Below, one piece after another: positions 23,480-27,847 of a stretch of DNA of 27,847 nucleotides. The notes below the pieces were generated by a model, which saw nothing but the letters and a program-made list of their open reading frames with translations, was not told where the DNA came from and ran no database searches. The DNA comes from Ruixingdingia sedimenti (GTDB lineage Bacteria; Pseudomonadota; Alphaproteobacteria; Rhodobacterales; Rhodobacteraceae): NCBI RefSeq assembly GCF_031432425.1, contig NZ_JAVKPH010000038.1, positions 1-27,847 of the forward strand. Direction: 5' to 3'. The position numbers and the translations under genes are program-made. Positions within the stretch are counted from its first letter, which is position 1. Each line of letters starts with the position of its first letter.

Positions 23480-23483
<4 letters not shown>
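22515..23483 (-). CDS. Secreted M23 (LytM-type) peptidase
   Basis: A 322-residue exported protein with a signal peptide (residues 1-19, cleavage after AAA) and an N-terminal LytM-like domain. All metal and catalytic positions expected for M23 are present: His62 and Asp66 (GHDGTD), His132 (CHLAQG) and His165-x-His167 (FPHVHLS). An active zinc endopeptidase cutting peptidoglycan cross-bridges or peptides is therefore likely. Several cysteines (CALGETC, CGPLG, DCGNG, CHL, CGGP) suggest periplasmic disulfides. The C-terminal 100 residues look beta-rich, perhaps a binding module. The ATG overlaps the clpA TGA (ATGA), so it is translationally coupled to clpA, an unusual pairing of a cytoplasmic unfoldase and an exported cell-wall enzyme. 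Confidence 0.92.
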
Positions 23484-25798
<2,315 letters not shown>

Positions 25799-25883
25799 GT
25801 TGGGTGCTCCTGTCCTGCGGGCCGGTCGGGGGTGTTTCCGGTTGCCCCGGAACCCCCTCGGCCGACCCTGGCCTCATGTGATT

Positions 25884-25912
25884 AAGATCGGCTTTCTGCG
25901 CCTGCCTTCAAG
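25884..25912 (-). promoter_or_regulatory. Candidate RpoH (sigma-32) promoter of clpA
   Basis: On the minus strand CTTGAA (complement of 25907-25912), 15 bp, CCGATCTT (complement of 25884-25891) resemble the heat-shock promoter CTTGAA-N13-15-CCCCATNT. It lies about 85 bp before the GTG start. Confidence 0.5.
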
Positions 25913-26019
25913 TCATTTTTCCGGGGCGTGATCGTTTCTTGACGGTTTCGCGCAAAATGTGATCGCGCGCCGGGGGGATGTGCGGGGGGGGGGGCCGGGG
26001 GCCGCCGGAGGGGCCGCGG

Positions 26020-26781
26020 TCAGAAACGGTCCTTGCGGGCGCGGATTTCGGCAAAGACCTCGGCCGCGGGGGCATCGGGCAGGTCCAGCTGCGCGCGGAT
26101 CGCGGGGTCGCGGGCGCGCAGGAAGGAGTTGGTCGCCAGTTCCTCGGCCAGCCGCACCGGCACGGTGGGGCGGTTTTCGGCGCGGGCGGCGGCGATGCGG
26201 GCCGCGCGGTCGGCCAGCGCGGGATTTGCGGGGTCGATGGTCAGCGCGAAGCGGGCGTTGGCGGCGGCATATTCGTGGCCCGAACAGACCAGCGTGTCGG
26301 CGGGCAGGGCGGCCAGCTTTTGCAGGCTCTGCCACATCTGCGCCGCCGTTCCCTCGAACAGCCGTCCGCAGCCGAGCGCCATCAGGCTGTCGCCGGTAAA
26401 GACCGCGCCGGGGAAGGCATAGGCGACATGGCCCACGGTATGGCCGGGCACCTCGATCACATGGCCCGCGATCCCGCCCAGATCCACCCGGTCGCCCTCG
26501 GCCACCGCGGTATCCAGCGGCGGCAGGCGGTGGCGGTCGGCCTCTGCCCCCGTCACCTGCGCGCCGGTGGCGGCGACGGCCGCGGCCACGCCGTCGATAT
26601 GGTCGCCGTGGTGGTGGGTGATCAGGATCCGGTCCAGCCGCCAGCCGCGATCCGCCAGCGCCGCCAGCACCGGCGCCGCCTCGGGTACGTCCACGCAGGC
26701 GGTGGCGCCGGTGGCGCGGTCGTGCGCCAGATAGGCGTAGTTGTCCTTGAGGCAGGGCACGGTGACGATTTCAAGCGGCAT
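26020..26781 (-). CDS. gloB: Hydroxyacylglutathione hydrolase (glyoxalase II)
   Basis: A 253-residue cytoplasmic metallo-beta-lactamase-fold enzyme. It hydrolyses S-lactoylglutathione to lactate and glutathione, the second step of methylglyoxal detoxification. The metal motif THHHGDH gives His56, His58, Asp60 and His61. Further ligands are His114 (VPGHT), Asp131 (FTGDS) and His169 (SGHEY). The C-terminal substrate-binding region (NPALADRAARI, RPTVPVRLAEELATNSFLR) is typical of glyoxalase II. ATG 26781 is preferred because AGGGA lies six bases upstream; ATG 26787 is an alternative. It is divergent from the methyltransferase gene across about 63 bp. The 220-bp gap to clpA includes a G-run of 10 (25983-25992 region). 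Confidence 0.95.
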   Translation of the reverse strand: MPLEIVTVPCLKDNYAYLAHDRATGATACVDVPEAAPVLAALADRGWRLDRILITHHHGDHIDGVAAAVAATGAQVTGAEADRHRLPPLDTAVAEGDRVDLGGIAGHVIEVPGHTVGHVAYAFPGAVFTGDSLMALGCGRLFEGTAAQMWQSLQKLAALPADTLVCSGHEYAAANARFALTIDPANPALADRAARIAAARAENRPTVPVRLAEELATNSFLRARDPAIRAQLDLPDAPAAEVFAEIRARKDRF

Positions 26782-26844
26782 GGTCATTCCCTATATGTCC
26801 TGTGTATCCTGCCCCGACCTTCGCCCGCGAAAGGCGCCGCCGCA

Positions 26845-27603
26845 ATGCATCTGGACGTGCTCGACCTGCGCAATTTCTATTACCGCACCCGTCTGGGGCG
26901 CGCGGCGCAGAAGGCGATACGCGATCAGGTAGGCACGATCTGGCCGGATACAAGCGGCATGACGGTGCTGGGATTCGGCTTTGCGGTGCCGCTGTTGCGG
27001 CCCTTTCTGGCGCAGTCGGCGCGGGTGATCGCGCTGATGCCGGGCCAGCAGGGGGTGATGCCCTGGCCGGCGGGGCAGCCCAATGTCGCCGCACTGTGCG
27101 AAGAGACGCAATGGCCGGTGGCGACGGGCACGGTGGACCGGCTTTTGCTGCTGCACGGGCTGGAAACCTCGCAGAACCCGTCCTCGGTGCTGGAGGAATG
27201 CGCGCGGGTGCTGGCGCCGGGGGGGCGGGTGCTGGTGATCGTGCCGAACCGGTCGGGGTTGTGGGCGCGCGGCGACGGCACGCCCTTCGGTTTCGGCCGG
27301 CCCTATTCGCCGGGGCAGCTGGAAGGCCAGCTGGAACGCCACGCCTTCGCCCCCGAACGCACCGCGGCGGCGCTGTTCCTGCCGCCGTCCGAACGCCGGT
27401 TCTGGCTGCGCACGGCAGAGTTCTGGGAGGGCATGGGCCGTGTGCTGCCGCTCTATGCGGGCGGCGTGCTGATGACCGAGGCCAGCAAGCAGGTCTACGC
27501 CCCCACGCGCGGCGGTCTGGGTGCGGTGGTGCGCCGGCCGCTGCGGGTGCTGGAGGGCGTGGGCCAGCCCGTGCCCACGCCGCAATCGGCGGCGCAGGAG
27601 TAG
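26845..27603 (+). CDS. Class I SAM-dependent methyltransferase-like protein
   Basis: A 252-residue protein that fits a Rossmann-fold methyltransferase. Motif I is MTVLGFGFAVPLLRPFL (from about residue 39), with hydrophobic substitutions compared with the usual D-x-G-x-G-x-G. A motif-IV-like region is VDRLLLLHGLE, followed by ECARVLAPGGRVLVIVPNRS, the usual strand-turn after motif IV. Substrate unknown. ATG 26845 has AAAGG about ten bases upstream. It shares a short divergent promoter region with gloB, an arrangement I have the impression of seeing in related genomes. No following gene is present to suggest a pathway. Confidence 0.82.
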   Translation: MHLDVLDLRNFYYRTRLGRAAQKAIRDQVGTIWPDTSGMTVLGFGFAVPLLRPFLAQSARVIALMPGQQGVMPWPAGQPNVAALCEETQWPVATGTVDRLLLLHGLETSQNPSSVLEECARVLAPGGRVLVIVPNRSGLWARGDGTPFGFGRPYSPGQLEGQLERHAFAPERTAAALFLPPSERRFWLRTAEFWEGMGRVLPLYAGGVLMTEASKQVYAPTRGGLGAVVRRPLRVLEGVGQPVPTPQSAAQE

Positions 27604-27628
27604 GGGCGCATCCTCGGCCCGTTGTGGC

Positions 27629-27652
27629 TGGCGAAGGCGCGTGCCTTCGCCA
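27629..27652. terminator. Hairpin downstream of the methyltransferase gene
   Basis: GGCGAAGGC (27630-27638) and GCCTTCGCC (27643-27651) pair perfectly around GCGT; a further T-A pair (27629/27652) extends the stem. It lies about 26 bases after the stop. No T-run follows. Confidence 0.55.
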
Positions 27653-27698
27653 TGGGATGCAGGGTCGGCCACTACATCGAGATCAGGTCGGGCGGGAT

Positions 27699-27721
27699 GA
27701 GGAAACGCATTGCGTTTCCTC
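27699..27721. repeat. Perfect 11-bp inverted repeat (GAGGAAACGCA arms)
   Basis: GAGGAAACGCA (27699-27709) and TGCGTTTCCTC (27711-27721) are exact complements around one T; in RNA it would fold as a 10-bp stem with an ATT loop. GGGCGG before and CGCCC after can extend the stem past a bulge. Possibly a terminator or a dispersed palindrome. Confidence 0.75.
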
Positions 27722-27772
27722 CGCCCGTCGCGCGGCGGTGCCATTGGAAACCGTGACGCCCTAAAACCGACA

Positions 27773-27831
27773 GGCCAGCGCCTGCCCCGGCGGGCGAGAA
27801 GCGCCCGCCATGGGCGGGGCGGGCGCTGGCC
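27773..27831. other. Nested double hairpin near the right edge
   Basis: Outer arms 27773-27788 and 27816-27831 are complementary at 15 of 16 positions (the exception is a G-T pair). They enclose an inner perfect 8-bp hairpin, GGCGGGCG (27789-27796) / CGCCCGCC (27802-27809). The bases from 27604 to the window end contain no gene I can support. The structure may be a terminator for a minus-strand gene beyond the edge. Confidence 0.65.
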
Positions 27832-27847
27832 GGGGGCTTTGGGCCCC

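Overview
The window looks like chromosomal core sequence from a marine or freshwater alphaproteobacterium of the Rhodobacterales (Rhodobacteraceae/Paracoccaceae). The grounds are very high G+C with strongly G/C third codon positions, a single-chain B12-dependent ribonucleotide reductase of about 1,216 residues, HemP, a Hint_2-domain protein, DUF2125 and DUF192 proteins, and short intergenic elements with the 'GGATATTT...ACAGAAA' and 'CCCCGCCGGAGGCC' cores. The group is an inference from gene content and style; no 16S rRNA gene is present.

Layout. 1-1.3 kb: a two-domain cold-shock protein, a secreted DUF192 protein and tRNA-Pro(UGG). 1.3-5.5 kb: a roughly 570-bp regulatory gap with a NrdR-box-like element over a candidate promoter, then nrdJ. 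5.5-6.2 kb: a compositionally foreign orphan gene. 6.4-9.1 kb: a membrane-anchored alpha/beta hydrolase facing a two-cysteine OxyR regulator. 9.2-11.9 kb: a 48-residue small protein coupled to hemP, an LpxR-like outer-membrane lipid A deacylase and a Hint-domain protein with a CtrA-like upstream site. 11.8-13.3 kb: rpsD with its promoter and terminator, then a YqhA-type membrane protein. 13.4-16.3 kb: hisC and tyrC (4-bp overlap), then an extensin-like/M15-like zinc protein with a TTG start. 16.4-18.6 kb (minus strand): DUF2125, then a redoxin-like/2-oxoglutarate oxygenase fusion. 18.7-22.3 kb: a ChaC-type gamma-glutamylcyclotransferase, then a MotA/ExbB-like plus OmpA/MotB-like pair with an extremely long coiled coil. 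22.5-25.8 kb (minus strand): clpA translationally coupled to a secreted M23 peptidase, with a heat-shock-like promoter. 26.0-27.6 kb: gloB divergent from a class I methyltransferase. The right edge has no gene but several strong hairpins.

Functional themes. Several genes concern oxidative and thiol stress (OxyR, ChaC, GloB) and iron/heme (HemP). Cell-envelope maintenance is also well represented (LpxR-like, extensin-like, M23, MotAB-like/OmpA). Aromatic amino-acid synthesis is represented by hisC-tyrC and protein turnover by ClpA. I see no insertion sequence, prophage, CRISPR array or integron. The best candidate for an under-described system is the non-flagellar MotAB-like pair at 19.37-22.35 kb. 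Runners-up are the hemP-coupled small protein, the redoxin/oxygenase fusion and the family of terminator-like repeats, one copy of which supplies the end of the oxyR reading frame.
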